Origin: PALSA-555 sp963821325
Lineage (GTDB): Bacteria > Actinomycetota > Acidimicrobiia > IMCC26256 > PALSA-555
Reading direction: 5' to 3'
DNA length: 64,000 nucleotides
Assembly (NCBI GenBank): GCA_963821325.1
Contig: CAWGDC010000001.1
Span: 1-64,000 of the forward strand
The translations under genes and the position numbers were made by a program. Each line of letters opens with the position of its first letter. Positions within the stretch are counted from its first letter, which is position 1. The notes below the pieces were generated by a model. It was not told the origin of the DNA and did not search any database. It saw only the letters and a list, made by a program, of their open reading frames with translations. Of this stretch, positions 43,628-54,593 are shown piece by piece.

Positions 43628-43657
43628 GGAAGTGCTCTCCCCCTGAGCTAACCGCCC
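43586..43657 (-). tRNA. tRNA-Val (anticodon GAC), with C at position 33
   Basis: A 72-base cloverleaf on the minus strand: acceptor GGGCGGT/ACCGCCC with discriminator A, D arm GCTC/GAGC, anticodon arm CTTCC/GGAAG with loop TCGACAC, variable loop GGGTC, and T arm AGAGG/CCTCT with loop TTCAAAT. The anticodon by position is GAC (Val). CCA is not encoded. Position 33, almost always U, is C here (base 43626), because the usual CU at 32-33 is UC. The other 43-bp copy carries the same change. Confidence 0.88.
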
Positions 43658-43922
43658 TGGTTCCGACGGAGTCTACAGACGCCGGCGGCCCGCTCGTCTC
43701 AGGGTTTGGCGCCCACTCGATGACTCCACGGTCGACGAACCACCGTGATCAAGCGCCCGTCAAACATGTTGAGTCGGCGCGCTGCAGCGGCGTGTTTGCG
43801 TAACTGTCGACCAGCGCTGGTTGAACGCTCCTTGTCGCCGATCGAACGAGCGCGCCGTGCGTCTCCTTCTCCGGCAGGTGCCGCTACGGCGCTCGAGCGC
43901 ATCCCGAGGTGCGGGCTCGCGA

Positions 43923-45509
43923 TCAGGTGCGGCAACGCTGGTACAAGACGTAGTGGGGCCCGTATCGGCCCACGATGCAGAAGTCACGGCGCACCACCTC
44001 GTTCGGCTCGTTTGAGCCGAATGCACGGGAGTTGTTCGGTTCGCTCCAGTAGTCCCACGACGAGGACAGGATGAGGATGTTCGAGTGCCGGACCTCGTCG
44101 GCGAGCCCGGAGTTCGGGGCGTTCGCGACGCCGGGATCCATCTCGATGTAGTACGTGCCGGGCACGAGCTGCGGCAGCAGGTAGTAGAAGAACGCGTCGC
44201 TGAGGGGCGTCTTGCGAAGGTCGTTCGGTCCCACGAGCACCTTGTCGCCGGGCTTCGTGATCCGCTCGACCTCGTCGAGGAGCTCATTGGCGGCCCGGGC
44301 GTCGTCCGACCGCCCGTAATAGAAGACCCGCCCGCGGTGGGAGATCGCGAACGATCGTCGGTGGATGCCGAAGGACTGGAGCGAGTAATCCGCGTAGGTC
44401 CGCACGGTGTAGTTCGGGATGATCAAGAGCAGCACCGCGATGACCGCCCCGCCGGACACGATTTGCGCGACCCGAGAGGTCCACGCGGGTCGCCGGGCAT
44501 GGATGATCTCAAGCAACGCGACGGGAACGAACGCCATCGCAACACACGCCACCCACGCCAGGTGCGTCGAGTCCGCTCGCTGGAGCGTCTGTGGAAAGAC
44601 GCCGAGGCTGAACCCTGCGACGGCCAGGAGCACTCGAGCACGCCGCGACGTCCGGTCACGTCGGACCGCCCAGACGCCGGTCAGTACGAGCACGAGGACG
44701 GAGACAACGAGGACGTAGAAGTAGAGGGCGATCTGCGCGGGACCTGCGATGGTTGGAACCGGCCAGCGCAGCTTCACGAGGTCGACGACTCCCTCGACCG
44801 CGCTGTTGAAGTGGCTCCACGGCGGGGGAAGCGGCAGGCTGCGCCCTCCTCGGAGCTTGAAGAGCGGGTCGGTGATCATGCCGCGCCAGACGTTGCCGGG
44901 TCCGGCGGTCGCGAGGTGGATCAGATAGGGCGACAGCCCCACCGCCAGTCCGATCCCGAATCGCTGCTTGACGAGCCGCGTGCTGCCCCACCCCAGGGCA
45001 ACCATCGAGAGCGCCGCGGCCAGCACCAAGTCGATTCGGTACAGGAGGGCGAACCCGACCAGCAGACCGGCGATCAGGGCCAGCTGTTTCGCTCGCGCCG
45101 CGTCGTCGCAGTCACGGCTCGCGACGGCCGCTACGACCGCGAGCAGACCGAGGCCGACACCCCCGACCCACGCCAGCGCGGTCAGGCCGGTCGGCAGGAT
45201 GCACACGACCGCGATCAGGCCGCACAGCACCGCGATCGTGCGGCCCCAGCGGCGCGCCAGCGCGAAGACGCTGAACACGATCGCCATCTGCTGCAGCAGC
45301 CCGAAGAGACGCTCGACGCCGAGCGATACGCCGAAGATCTTGTAGACCGCCGCGAGCACCCACAGGCTGCCCGGGCCGTACAGGTGGAGGAAGTCCTTGT
45401 TGGGGATGGCCCCGGCGAGCACCCGCTGCGGGAACACGAGCATGAACCCCTCTTCCATGGGGGGTCCGGGAGCCCGCAACAGGCCACGCAGCGGCACGAG
45501 GAACGCCAC
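43923..45509 (-). CDS. GT-C type membrane glycosyltransferase (paralogue pair A)
   Basis: A protein of at least 528 residues with about eleven membrane helices. After the first helix comes GPPMEEGFMLVFPQRVLAGA with NKDFLHLYGPGSLW; the acidic EE pair in the first outer loop is where GT-C enzymes keep the catalytic Asp/Glu. The C-terminal 150 residues form an outer domain with KVLVGPNDLRKTPLSDAFFY and YIEMDPGVANAPNSGLADEV. It is closely related to the gene at 54580 on the other strand. GT-C enzymes move sugars from polyprenyl-phosphate carriers to envelope polymers or proteins. The GTG at 45509 cuts the first helix (GAIVVGILLVAFLVPL is readable upstream), so the true start is uncertain. Confidence 0.75.
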   Translation of the reverse strand: MAFLVPLRGLLRAPGPPMEEGFMLVFPQRVLAGAIPNKDFLHLYGPGSLWVLAAVYKIFGVSLGVERLFGLLQQMAIVFSVFALARRWGRTIAVLCGLIAVVCILPTGLTALAWVGGVGLGLLAVVAAVASRDCDDAARAKQLALIAGLLVGFALLYRIDLVLAAALSMVALGWGSTRLVKQRFGIGLAVGLSPYLIHLATAGPGNVWRGMITDPLFKLRGGRSLPLPPPWSHFNSAVEGVVDLVKLRWPVPTIAGPAQIALYFYVLVVSVLVLVLTGVWAVRRDRTSRRARVLLAVAGFSLGVFPQTLQRADSTHLAWVACVAMAFVPVALLEIIHARRPAWTSRVAQIVSGGAVIAVLLLIIPNYTVRTYADYSLQSFGIHRRSFAISHRGRVFYYGRSDDARAANELLDEVERITKPGDKVLVGPNDLRKTPLSDAFFYYLLPQLVPGTYYIEMDPGVANAPNSGLADEVRHSNILILSSSWDYWSEPNNSRAFGSNEPNEVVRRDFCIVGRYGPHYVLYQRCRT

Positions 45510-45790
45510 CAGGAGGATCCCGACGACGATCGCGCCCCGCGTCCGTGCGCTCGGCCGCGTCCAGAGCGCGTGGCGGTGATGGCGGTGCTCGTCGTGAGGT
45601 CCGTCACGGTGACGTCACGCTGCCCGGCGCCGCGAGTGGGTCCGTGCGGTGCCGGCTCCGCTCACCGTCGTTCGTGCCATCGGGGCTGGCGTAGTGTCGC
45701 TGCGGGTGCACCAGCCGGGCGCTCGTCGCGCGGCGGCGCGCCGGCGCACCTCCGTTCTGCCGGCCGACGGTCGAGACGGCTTGCTTCGCG

Positions 45791-47684
45791 TCACGTGTCC
45801 GTCGTTGGCGCGATGAACACGGCGGCCGGAAGGCCAAGGTCGGAGAGGCGAGCGAGCTGCTGTCGAACGGGCGTCGACAGCCGCGGATCCAGCGTCGTCG
45901 CGAAGAGGTCGCCGTCCACGCCCGGGATCAGCTCCGAGAGTCGTTCGGCGCGTAGCTCGCTCACGATCTGGGCATGCAGCTGCTGGTACTCGCGTCGCTC
46001 GCTCGGGCTGCGTGGATCGAAGTATGCGACCTGCCGCGCATCCGCTTTGCCCTGCCACGATGCGATGTCCGTTCCGACGGAGAGGTGGATGACGGCGGTG
46101 GCGTCCTGGGTCGGGAGGACACGATGCGGCGTGACCGGCCCGGCATATCCCGCGATGGCGCCGACCTGAAAGCCGCGTCGCTCGAGCTCGTTCATCAAGC
46201 CGAACGCCTGGGAACCCAAGAAGGCGGGATCCCCGAACGTCACGAGATAGCGGCCCGCCCGGCCGTCGCTCACCCCCACGTGCTCGTCGAGCGCCCGGGC
46301 GGTGGGCGACACGAGTGCCCCCAACGTGTCGGAGAGCCGCGGGGTTGGGACCTGGGTGTCGGCGGCCTCGACGGCGAACAGCGCGCTCATCGCGACGGTC
46401 AACACGACCAGCGCCACACCACCTGCGTTCAGCACGGGCCGCAGGGTCGAGGGGGGCACCGATCCTCGGGCAACCTCGACCAGCGTCCAGCCGACCGCCA
46501 CCACCATGACGACGTCGAGACCCCACGCCCAGAGCACGAGGTAGTACCAGAGGATCCCGAAGATTCGGCTGATCGACACCACGCCGACGACGAGGGCGAC
46601 GGCGATGACGGCGTGCAGCCACACCAGCGGGGCCAGCCTCCGTCTCCACGCGGGCAGCGGCGGTCGCGAGCCAGATGACGAGAAACACGGACCCCGGAAT
46701 CACTGATCCCGTCGTCACGTCGACGTGTGAGGTCGTCGGTACCAGCGCGTGCGTCAGCACCACCACGGGATTGAGATGGGCCAGCATCACCTTGACGCCC
46801 TGCACCAACCCGGCGGGCGGCTGCACAGGGTTGCGGAAGTAGTTGAACAGCACCCCGAGGTTGCCGCGCGCGGACGTCAGCTGCTGCACGACCGGTGGGA
46901 GCCACACGAGCACCGCGACCACCACCGCAGCGAGCAGCCAACCGGCGAACCGTCGGACCACCGCCGGATCGTGTCGCCTGCGGTAGGCCACGACGCCAGC
47001 CACCAGAACGGCGACGGCCCCCAAGGCGACGCCCAGGCCAAGGTAGGAGACCTCGGTCTGGGCGCAGAGGGACCCGGCGAACACGGCGACCGGGAGGAAC
47101 AGCCAGTCGTCGCAGAGGACCGACCACACCGACAGAAGGAAGACAAGCCACCACACGACGGGGAGATACGGGTTCCACCCCTGGGTGAGCAGCGACGCTC
47201 CGTACCCGCGCAGCAGGACCGCGAGCACCGCGGCCATCCCAAGCACGAGACCGACCCCACCCCGCCGGTACGCGATCCACAGCACGGTGGCGATCGCGAC
47301 GACGTGAACCCAGACGGATGCGGCCTCAAGCGACCACGCGCTGCCACCGAACAGCGAATACGCGGGCCACATCACGTAGAAGCTGAGCGGGCCGGGATGG
47401 CTGCCCTGGTGTCCGAACGGGCCGATGCGGCCGGCGAGACCTAGGAGGGGTGGGTTGCTACTCCACACGTCACGGAGGCGCATCTCCGTCCACGCCATGT
47501 CGAGCAGCGGATACCAATGCGTGTGTGCGAGCGTGATCAGCGCCACGACCATGGGCACCGCGAGGACCACAACACCCAAACAGATGACCGCCGCACGGTG
47601 GTCAACGAGACGGCGGGCGGACGGCGGAGCTGCCCGATGCCCCGCCGCCTCACCAACTCGGCTCGCGTCCGCGACCTCGTCCAT
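45791..47684 (-). pseudogene. GT-C type membrane glycosyltransferase (pair B), frameshifted
   Basis: The first frame has the usual helix, then YPLLDMAWTEMRLRDVWSSN, GRIGPFGHQGSHPGPLSFYV, WIAYRRGGVGLVLGMAAVLA and several more helices. A shift near 46640-46665 leads to VIAVALVVGVVSISRIFG, WYYLVLWAWGLDVVMVVAVG and the outer C-terminal domain with YLVTFGDPAFLGSQAFGLMN, ending at 45791. Together about 630 residues. The same plan (WxPLxDxA, HPGPL, RRGG) is seen in the intact gene at 50201-52201. It would be a lipid-linked-sugar transferase in the membrane. The start is one of several between 47684 and 47786; I give the ATG. One indel separates the halves. Confidence 0.7.
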
Positions 47685-48071
47685 CGCCACTTGGACGGCC
47701 GGGTGCGGCGATCGGGAGAGCGGCACGGGCGGCAAATCTAGTGCTTGGGGCGCAATTTCATGGTCGCGTGTTGCGGGTATGAGCACGACACGTCACTACG
47801 AGGCGTGATCCGCTCCTCCGGACCGGGTCGACGTTCGCGCGTTGTGCCAGTCGGCGACGACGACGCGGATCGGACCTCACCTGCGACGCAGCACCGTGTC
47901 CGCGCGAGGCACACGGCATCGCGCCGTTGCTCCCTACGGCCCCTCCGGGTGGGGCGTGTCCGGTGACGGCCGAGTCGGCGTTCGTCGTCGCCGAAGCCCA
48001 GGGGAACGGCGGGCTCTGGGTGGGTGTCGCCGTCGTCTCAGGCCGAGCCGAACGTCGGCGGATCGACGCGA

Positions 48072-50050
48072 TCAGTGGTGGCTCGCCACTCTCGGCCCGG
48101 TCGCAGCAGGTACCGTTCGAGCGGCAACCAGTTGGGACAGGATGCGCCGCCCGATCCACAACGATGCGTCCGCACTGAAGTGGTAGCCGTCGGGTCTCAT
48201 GACGAGATGGTCGACGACGCTGGGGCACGGCGGGCCCTTTGCGCAGAGCAGCGGTCTGAGCGCGACCACCGGGATGCGATGTTCGCTGGCGTACTTGCGG
48301 AGCACCGCGTCCAGCTCCTCGGTGCGGCGGTTGCGGCTGGGGTCCGCGGTGAGCGAGACGTTCGGTGGCTCGGGGGACGGTGTCACGATCACGAGGTGCG
48401 CCCCATTGGCCGTCAGACGTCGTACCGCTTGATCGACGAGCTGGAGCATGACGCTCTGCCCGTGGGCGGTCCCGATCCGTATCTCACGACCGTTGACGAA
48501 TTCGATCTCGGTCGTCCCACGCGCCGCTGAGCCACACGACGACGGATGGGTTACTCAGGAAGACGGCACGGGACTCGTTCCTCGGCACGAACCAGTTGCA
48601 CGGGTCGCTCCAGGGATAGAGCTGGTTGCTCGGATCGAGCGGCGACCCGGTGAGCAGACCGCAACCGTCGAACGCGCCGGACGCAACGGGGAGTCCGTCG
48701 GCGGCGGCGGCGCGCTCAAGCCCGGGCAGCAGGCTGACGGCCAACGAATCGCCCATCACGAGCAGGCGCCGCGGAGGAGTGTTCGTGGCGCTGACCACTC
48801 GATCGGTGCGCCCGTTGGCACCGACCTGCATCGGTCCCCGCCGAGCTTGGGCCAGGACGTTGGTGGGCGTCTGCAGGTAGGCGGGAAGCGGTGCAGCGTT
48901 GACGGTCAGCAGCACGATCACAAGCCCAGTGCTGACGAAGGCCGCTGGCAGCACGACCGCGACAGCGACGCATGGGCAATCGCCCGGTGCGGATCGGAAG
49001 TTCGACCAAGTAGAAGGAGAGCGTTGCGACCGCGAACGTCAAGCCGACTTGGAACAGCGAGAGCGGCCAGCCACTGAGGCCGGTCCGCTCCTGGGTGACA
49101 AGGACGATGATGGGCCAGTGCCAGAGGTACAGGCCGTAGGAGATTCGCCCAACCCAGACGATGGGTGGGACGGACAGCGCAGCCTGCAGCACCGAGCGTC
49201 GTCGGGCTGGCTGCATGACCGCCGCGATCACGGCAGCCACCGCGATGCCGAACACGAAGAAGCCGCCCCGATACATCCAGGACGCCACGTCCGAGATCTC
49301 CGCCCAGGCCCAGAAGCAATAGGTGATTCCAACCAGACCAGCGAAGCGAACGAGGGCGCGAGCGCTCGTTGAACGCGGCGACCACCGCGCCAACACGACC
49401 GCCAGCAACCCTCCGATGAGCAGCAATTGGGCTCGGCTGTCGGTGCCGTAGAAGGCGCGCGACGGATCGCTGGACGTGTAGACCGCGGCCATCGTCAACG
49501 CCGACGCCACCATCCCCACCGCGCACACGGCGCCCAGCAAGAACCGCCGACCCCGGGCGAGCCACAGACAGGCGAACACGACGAGTGGCCAGACAAGGTA
49601 GAACTGCTCTTCGATCGCCAGCGACCACATGTGCCGCAGCGGCGAGGCGGCGCTGAACAGCATGAAGTACGACTGTCCGACGGCGATGAATCGCCAGTTC
49701 GCGCCGTAGAAGAGGGTGGACAGCGCGTCACCACGCAACTGGCCAAGCTGGTCGGCTGGCAGCGTCGCCGCGGCGTACGCCGTGACGGCCGCCAGCATGA
49801 GGAGCAGCGCCGGCAGGAGGCGACGGGCCCGGCCAGCCCAGAAGGCGCCGAACTTCATCCGGCCGGACTGTCCCCACTCCGCAACCAGCAAGGACGTGAT
49901 GAGGAACCCCGATAGGACGAAGAACATGTCGACGCCGAGGAACCCCCCACGGGCCCAGCCGACGTTCAGGTGGTAGGCGATCACCGCTCCGACGGCGAGC
50001 GCGCGGAGGCCGTCGAGCGCAGGTTGGTACGGCAGTCGCCGATGTTCCAT
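48072..50050 (-). pseudogene. AT3-SGNH O-acetyltransferase (OafA-like), two frameshifts
   Basis: The membrane acyltransferase-3 domain opens YQPALDGLRALAVGAVIAYH with GGFLGVDMFFVLSGFLITSL, the family hallmarks, and has HMWSLAIEEQFYLVWPLVV and VGRISYGLYLWHWPIIVLV. After a shift near 48965 the linker and SGNH hydrolase domain begin, with RRLLVMGDSLAVSLLPGLER (GDS block) and WLSGAWD. A second shift near 48520 gives TEIEFVNGREIRIGTAHGQ and then the final blocks HLVIVTPSPEPPN and MRPDGYHFSADASLW, whose D-x2-H pattern completes the catalytic triad. Such enzymes O-acetylate cell-wall polymers or polysaccharides outside the cell. Both breaks are single-base type. Confidence 0.8.
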
Positions 50051-50200
50051 GTTCACCTACCTGCCCTCGCGCGCCGGGGCTGGTGAGCAGTGCACGATAG
50101 CGGTGGCTGGTCCACCCTGGGCGGTTCGACGAGCGCAGCTCACCGACACCCGCAGGGGAACGGCATCGCGTCGGGCACGGACGTGGCGGTGCTCGCGGGT

Positions 50201-52201
50201 CTAGCGGCCCAGCGGCGCGAGGAACAGCGCCACCGTGTCAACGTCCTGCAGATTGTGAAGGTACGCGTAGCGATCGAAGATCGGCGCCCAGGAGCGGTCG
50301 AGATCGAGATAGCCCTCATCGAAGAGGACCGTCAGCTCGCCTGATGCGTCGAGGGTCTCAGGGTCTGCATGCTGGAGGTCGGGGAACAGGCCGGGGGCAC
50401 GTTGCTGCGCTGCTCGGCCGGCTTGGTTGAGACGCAGGCGACCTTGCCGGATGTACGCGGCGATCTTCGCCTCGAGGTCCGCGAGCTCGCGCCGCTCGGC
50501 GGGGCCGATGCCCTGATGGTCGACGACTTGCACGGCACCTGCCGGTAGGGCGAGCCGGTCGTTGCCGACGCGCAGCAACAGCTCGGAGCGGGCGTTGCGG
50601 CCCGTAAATCGGCGGTGGCTGCCCAGCTGGCCGACGAGCACCGGGGTTCCGGCGACGATCGGGATCCCCCGTCGCTGCAGCTCGGCGATGATCGCGAAGC
50701 CGTATGGGTCGCCGAGGCGCGACTTGAGCAGAGGGTCTACCAGGATGGGCCCGCGGCCCTGGAGGCGGCCCAGCTGCGCATTGACCGCGTGGACCGTCGG
50801 AATGGCGTACTCCCTCGTGTTCGGGGTCAGGCCCTGGGCGAGTGTCGGCAGGGCCAGAATCGCCAGGACCGCCGTGGCCACCGCGCCGAACGGGACGAGG
50901 ACGCCCTGCTGCACCAGCTGGGCAGCTCGGCGGGCGACCGTCACGCCGACGACGAAGAAGATGAAGGCGCTGATCGGCCAGAGCCACCAGAACACATGGG
51001 CCTCGAGGCCGAAGATCGTGATCGGGACGCGTCCCGCCGTCGCGAGCCCGGCGACGACGGCCAGACCCGCGGTGACCGCCGCCCGTCGGGCCTCGAGGTC
51101 GCTGGCGCGACGGGCGAGCCACCAGCAAATTCCGAGGATCACTGCGAGTGCGACGAGAGACACCGCGGCGGTGACGAGCGAAGGTGCGGTCCAGCCGTTC
51201 GATGGAAAGAGCGTCTGGTCCATCGACGGCCGGAACCACCACGGCGGCAGGGCGACCGCGGAAGCAACGAGCCTGGCCCCGTAGCTGTAGCCGTAGGTGC
51301 GGCTCCCGCTCCCCGCGTTGGTGAGAAGCCGCCCGAGGTTTCCTTGGCCAATGACCTGGTCGACAAGCGGCTGCAGCCAACAGACGACGAAGACCAGCGC
51401 GGCCACCGCCGTGGCCAGCAACGCGCGGCGGCGAAGCCGGGGCCACGCCGCCGGATCCGCTCGTAGCTCTGCGCGAAGCACCAGCGCGCCACCGACCAGC
51501 GCCCAGACGGCGAGGGTCGGCACGAGCAGCACGTAACTGACGTGGGTCTGGAGCACGAAGCTGCCCGCCAACGCGGCGAACGGGAGGGCCACGAGATCGC
51601 CACAGCTGACGGACCACGCCAGGAAGACAAAGCAGAAGAAGGGCAGCAGCACGGCGATGGGCTGCCACGGCTCAAAGAGCGCCTCGCTGCCCATCGTCCA
51701 GCAGAGACCCGCCGTGAGGAGCATGGCCAGCGTCCCCGTCAGCGCACCACCCCGTCGGTACGCGAAGACGGCGATCCCCAGGATGGCCGCCACGTTGATG
51801 AGCGCGACACCGATCGCGAGTCCAGCGCCACCTCCGAAGATCCGCACCGGCAGCGCGAGGAGATCAAGCTGCAATGGACCGGGGTGGTGAAGCTCGGTAC
51901 CGGCGACGAGCGAGGTGGATGAGTCGAGGCCGACGAGCGGAAAGTTATGGTAGCTGAACACGTCGCGTGCTCGAAGCGCGAAGAGCGCGTCGTCGCTCAG
52001 CGGCGTCCAGCCTCTCGCGACGGCCCGCCCGACCGCGACGACGACGGGGAGGACAGCCAAGCCGACCGATGCGAGAAAGAGGCGGCCGGCCAGCGAAGCC
52101 AACGCCGACCGGGACTCATCCGGGATCTTTCCCGGATCCGTTGTTCCGGGTCGCCGATCCGGATGGCGTCGAAGGCGCGCGAACGGCGGGGCAGTTCTCA
52201 T
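50201..52201 (-). CDS. GT-C type membrane glycosyltransferase (pair B, intact)
   Basis: A 666-residue membrane protein with about twelve helices. WTPLSDDALFALRARDVFSY, with its DD pair, is the first outer loop where the GT-C catalytic acid sits. GTELHHPGPLQLDLLALPVR and FAYRRGGALTGTLAMLLTAG match the broken gene at 45791-47684. The last 200 residues form an outer domain with GRGPILVDPLLKSRLGDPYG, and a helical tail (ERRELADLEAKIAAYIRQGR). Substrates cannot be told. It lies 144 bases from the acyltransferase gene and is divergent from the spermidine-synthase-like gene. Confidence 0.75.
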   Translation of the reverse strand: MRTAPPFARLRRHPDRRPGTTDPGKIPDESRSALASLAGRLFLASVGLAVLPVVVAVGRAVARGWTPLSDDALFALRARDVFSYHNFPLVGLDSSTSLVAGTELHHPGPLQLDLLALPVRIFGGGAGLAIGVALINVAAILGIAVFAYRRGGALTGTLAMLLTAGLCWTMGSEALFEPWQPIAVLLPFFCFVFLAWSVSCGDLVALPFAALAGSFVLQTHVSYVLLVPTLAVWALVGGALVLRAELRADPAAWPRLRRRALLATAVAALVFVVCWLQPLVDQVIGQGNLGRLLTNAGSGSRTYGYSYGARLVASAVALPPWWFRPSMDQTLFPSNGWTAPSLVTAAVSLVALAVILGICWWLARRASDLEARRAAVTAGLAVVAGLATAGRVPITIFGLEAHVFWWLWPISAFIFFVVGVTVARRAAQLVQQGVLVPFGAVATAVLAILALPTLAQGLTPNTREYAIPTVHAVNAQLGRLQGRGPILVDPLLKSRLGDPYGFAIIAELQRRGIPIVAGTPVLVGQLGSHRRFTGRNARSELLLRVGNDRLALPAGAVQVVDHQGIGPAERRELADLEAKIAAYIRQGRLRLNQAGRAAQQRAPGLFPDLQHADPETLDASGELTVLFDEGYLDLDRSWAPIFDRYAYLHNLQDVDTVALFLAPLGR

Positions 52202-52502
52202 GGATCCAACGGTCGTGAGGTCGAACCCCCGCCAGGTGCCACCGACGGCACGTGATGCGGTGACGCGGGTACTTGAGGGTCAGCACACACTAGGACACCA
52301 GTGTTGCGCACGCCCGCTCGGCGTTCATCGACCTTGGGATTGTCGGCGACAACAGACCGCCGGACAGCTTGACTCGACGATCGGTCGAACTCTGCAATCG
52401 GCAACGAGGTCGTTGGCGGCGCGGGGCGCTGAGCGGCCGCGAGCGCGCATCCCACGGCCTCGCGCCTCTGGCCGCGCACGGACGACCCATTAGTCTCATG
52501 CG
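52202..52502. other. Divergent promoter gap
   Basis: These 301 bases separate two divergent envelope genes and show no coding frame of quality. TAGTCT near 52492, just before the GTG at 52503, is a -10 candidate and would give a leaderless transcript. Confidence 0.4.
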
Positions 52503-54593
52503 GTGCAATCGAAGACTCCGACCGAGGTGGCTCCCCGTGAGCCGCCCAGCGAACCTCGTCTGGCGCTCAGCGGCCATGAGGGCCCGAGCCGCCGAGACCA
52601 GGTTCGCATGGTTCTGCTCTCCTTTCTGCTCCTCTTTCTCGAACTCGCACTGATCCGTTGGACGGGCGAGAACATCGTCTCGCTCTCCTACTTCACGAAC
52701 TTCGTTCTGCTCGGCAGTTTCCTCGGCATCGGCCTGGGGTTCCTGCGCGCCAACCGGCGTGTGAACGGCTTCCCGTTCGCTGTCATTCTCCTTGCCGGTC
52801 TCGTCGCGTTCGTCCGCTTCTTTCCGATCACGCTCACGAGCGCGAACGGCAACTTCATCTATTTCGGAGACATCCGCGCGACGGGTCCTCCGCCGGCGCT
52901 GGTACTCACGGTCGTCTTCGTCTCGGTCGCCGCCGTGATGACCCTGGTGGCCGAAGGCGTCGCGTGGACGTTCAAGCTGTTCAAGCCCCTCGACGCGTAC
53001 CGCCTCGATCTCGTCGGCAGCATCCTCGGCGTCGTCGGGTTCACGCTGCTGTCGTTCCTCAGTGCACCCTCAGTCGTGTGGGGCGGCGTCATCGTCGTCC
53101 TGCTCCTCGGCCTGGCCGGCTCGCACATCGAGCAACCGTGGCTCCGGATCCTGCAGGTGGTGGCGAGCGGCGCGATCCTCGTCCTGCTCGCCTTCGAATC
53201 GTTCGCTCCCGGGATCAGCTGGTCGCCGTACTACAAGATCAAGACCGCCGTGGCCAACGGTGCGTCGTACGTCAGCGTCAACGGTGTCCTACACCAGGCG
53301 AACCTGCGGGCCGGCTTTGATCCCATCTACGGCCTCGTCTACGACCAGATTGCACGTCCGAATCTCGACAATGTCTTGGTCATCGGCGCCGGTGGTGGCA
53401 ACGACGTGGCGGTGGCCCTCGCGCGAGGCGCAAAGCACGTGGACGCGGTCGAAATCGACCCCGGGATCATCAAGATCGGACGGGAGACGCACCCGAGCCA
53501 TCCGTACGCGAATCCCAGGGTGACGGTGCACACCACGGACGGACGGGCCTTCCTCGAGCAGACCCATCAGCGATATGACCTCATCCTGATTGCCCTCACC
53601 GACTCGATCACACTCGTCCCTGGCCAGTCGTCGGTGCGGCTCGAGAGCTACCTACTGACGAAACAGGCCATCGAAGCGGCTCGGGCGCGGCTCCTGCCGA
53701 ACGGCGTGTTCTCGATGTACAACTTCTACCGGGAGCCCTGGTTGCTCGACCGCTTCGGGGGGACGCTCAACCAGGTGTTCGGTCACGTTCCGTGCACCGG
53801 CGGCTCGGGAGTCGGCGAGACGCGGTTCTCGGTCCTCGTGGATGCTCCGAACAAGGCCGAGCTTCGCTGCCAGACCGTGTGGAGGCCATCTGGTCCAGTG
53901 CCGGTGCCGGCGACCGACGATCATCCGTTCCCGTATCTGCGTACACCCTCGTTGCCCTCGCTCTACATCATCAGCAGCCTGCTCATCCTCGCCTTCTCGT
54001 TGGTCGCGGTGCGCCTCACAGCCGGCAAGGTCCGGACGATGGGCCGCGACCTCGACCTGTTCTTCCTCGGTGTCGCGTTCCTGCTCCTTGAAACGACCAA
54101 CATCGTCCGCTTTGCGCTGCTCTTCGGGACAACATGGCTCGTCAATGGGTTGGTGTTCCTCGGGATACTCCTCGTGGTGCTGCTCGCCGTGGAGGTCTCC
54201 CGGCATGTCACGTTCCGAAGACCAGCGCGGCTGTACGTCCTGCTGTTCATCTCGCTGTTCGTCACCTGGGTCATTCCACCCAGCACGTTGCTGTCGCTCG
54301 CCGCGGTACCCCGGTACTTCGCGGCCACAGCACTCGCGTTCGCACCCATCTTCTTCGCGAACCTCATCTTCTCCAATCGCTTCAAGAGCGCGGGATCGTC
54401 CACGACCGCCTTCGCGGTCAATCTGCTGGGCGCGATGATCGGTGGCCTGCTCGAGTACTTCGCGTTGCTGATCGGCTATCGCGCGCTGCTGTTCGTCGTT
54501 GCGGGTGCGTATGCCGCCGCCTACCTCTTCGGCCGGTCCCACCTCGTCGAGCCCCCCGACGTGCCGGCAGCCGTGGCCAGTGGTTCCCCATAG
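52503..54593 (+). CDS. Membrane protein with spermidine-synthase-like methyltransferase fold
   Basis: A 696-residue protein: seven or so helices, a cytoplasmic Rossmann domain, then seven more helices. The soluble domain (about 280-460) has VLVIGAGGGNDVAVALARGA and HVDAVEIDPGIIKIGRETHP, the nucleotide-substrate glycine loop and acidic residue of spermidine synthases and related methyltransferases, and VHTTDGRAFLEQTHQRYDLI with the DGR motif. The membrane parts begin FLELALIRWTGENIVSLSYF, as in membrane-bound spermidine-synthase-like proteins of unknown substrate. A polyamine or methyl transfer to an envelope precursor is possible. Its 3' end overlaps the next gene start by 14 bases, suggesting coupling. 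Confidence 0.75.
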   Translation: MQSKTPTEVAPREPPSEPRLALSGHEGPSRRDQVRMVLLSFLLLFLELALIRWTGENIVSLSYFTNFVLLGSFLGIGLGFLRANRRVNGFPFAVILLAGLVAFVRFFPITLTSANGNFIYFGDIRATGPPPALVLTVVFVSVAAVMTLVAEGVAWTFKLFKPLDAYRLDLVGSILGVVGFTLLSFLSAPSVVWGGVIVVLLLGLAGSHIEQPWLRILQVVASGAILVLLAFESFAPGISWSPYYKIKTAVANGASYVSVNGVLHQANLRAGFDPIYGLVYDQIARPNLDNVLVIGAGGGNDVAVALARGAKHVDAVEIDPGIIKIGRETHPSHPYANPRVTVHTTDGRAFLEQTHQRYDLILIALTDSITLVPGQSSVRLESYLLTKQAIEAARARLLPNGVFSMYNFYREPWLLDRFGGTLNQVFGHVPCTGGSGVGETRFSVLVDAPNKAELRCQTVWRPSGPVPVPATDDHPFPYLRTPSLPSLYIISSLLILAFSLVAVRLTAGKVRTMGRDLDLFFLGVAFLLLETTNIVRFALLFGTTWLVNGLVFLGILLVVLLAVEVSRHVTFRRPARLYVLLFISLFVTWVIPPSTLLSLAAVPRYFAATALAFAPIFFANLIFSNRFKSAGSSTTAFAVNLLGAMIGGLLEYFALLIGYRALLFVVAGAYAAAYLFGRSHLVEPPDVPAAVASGSP

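Noticed and set aside
44085..46169. 694-residue open frame on the plus strand
   Set aside because: Antisense to two membrane glycosyltransferase genes; its Arg/Gln/Asp-rich sequence is typical of shadow frames.
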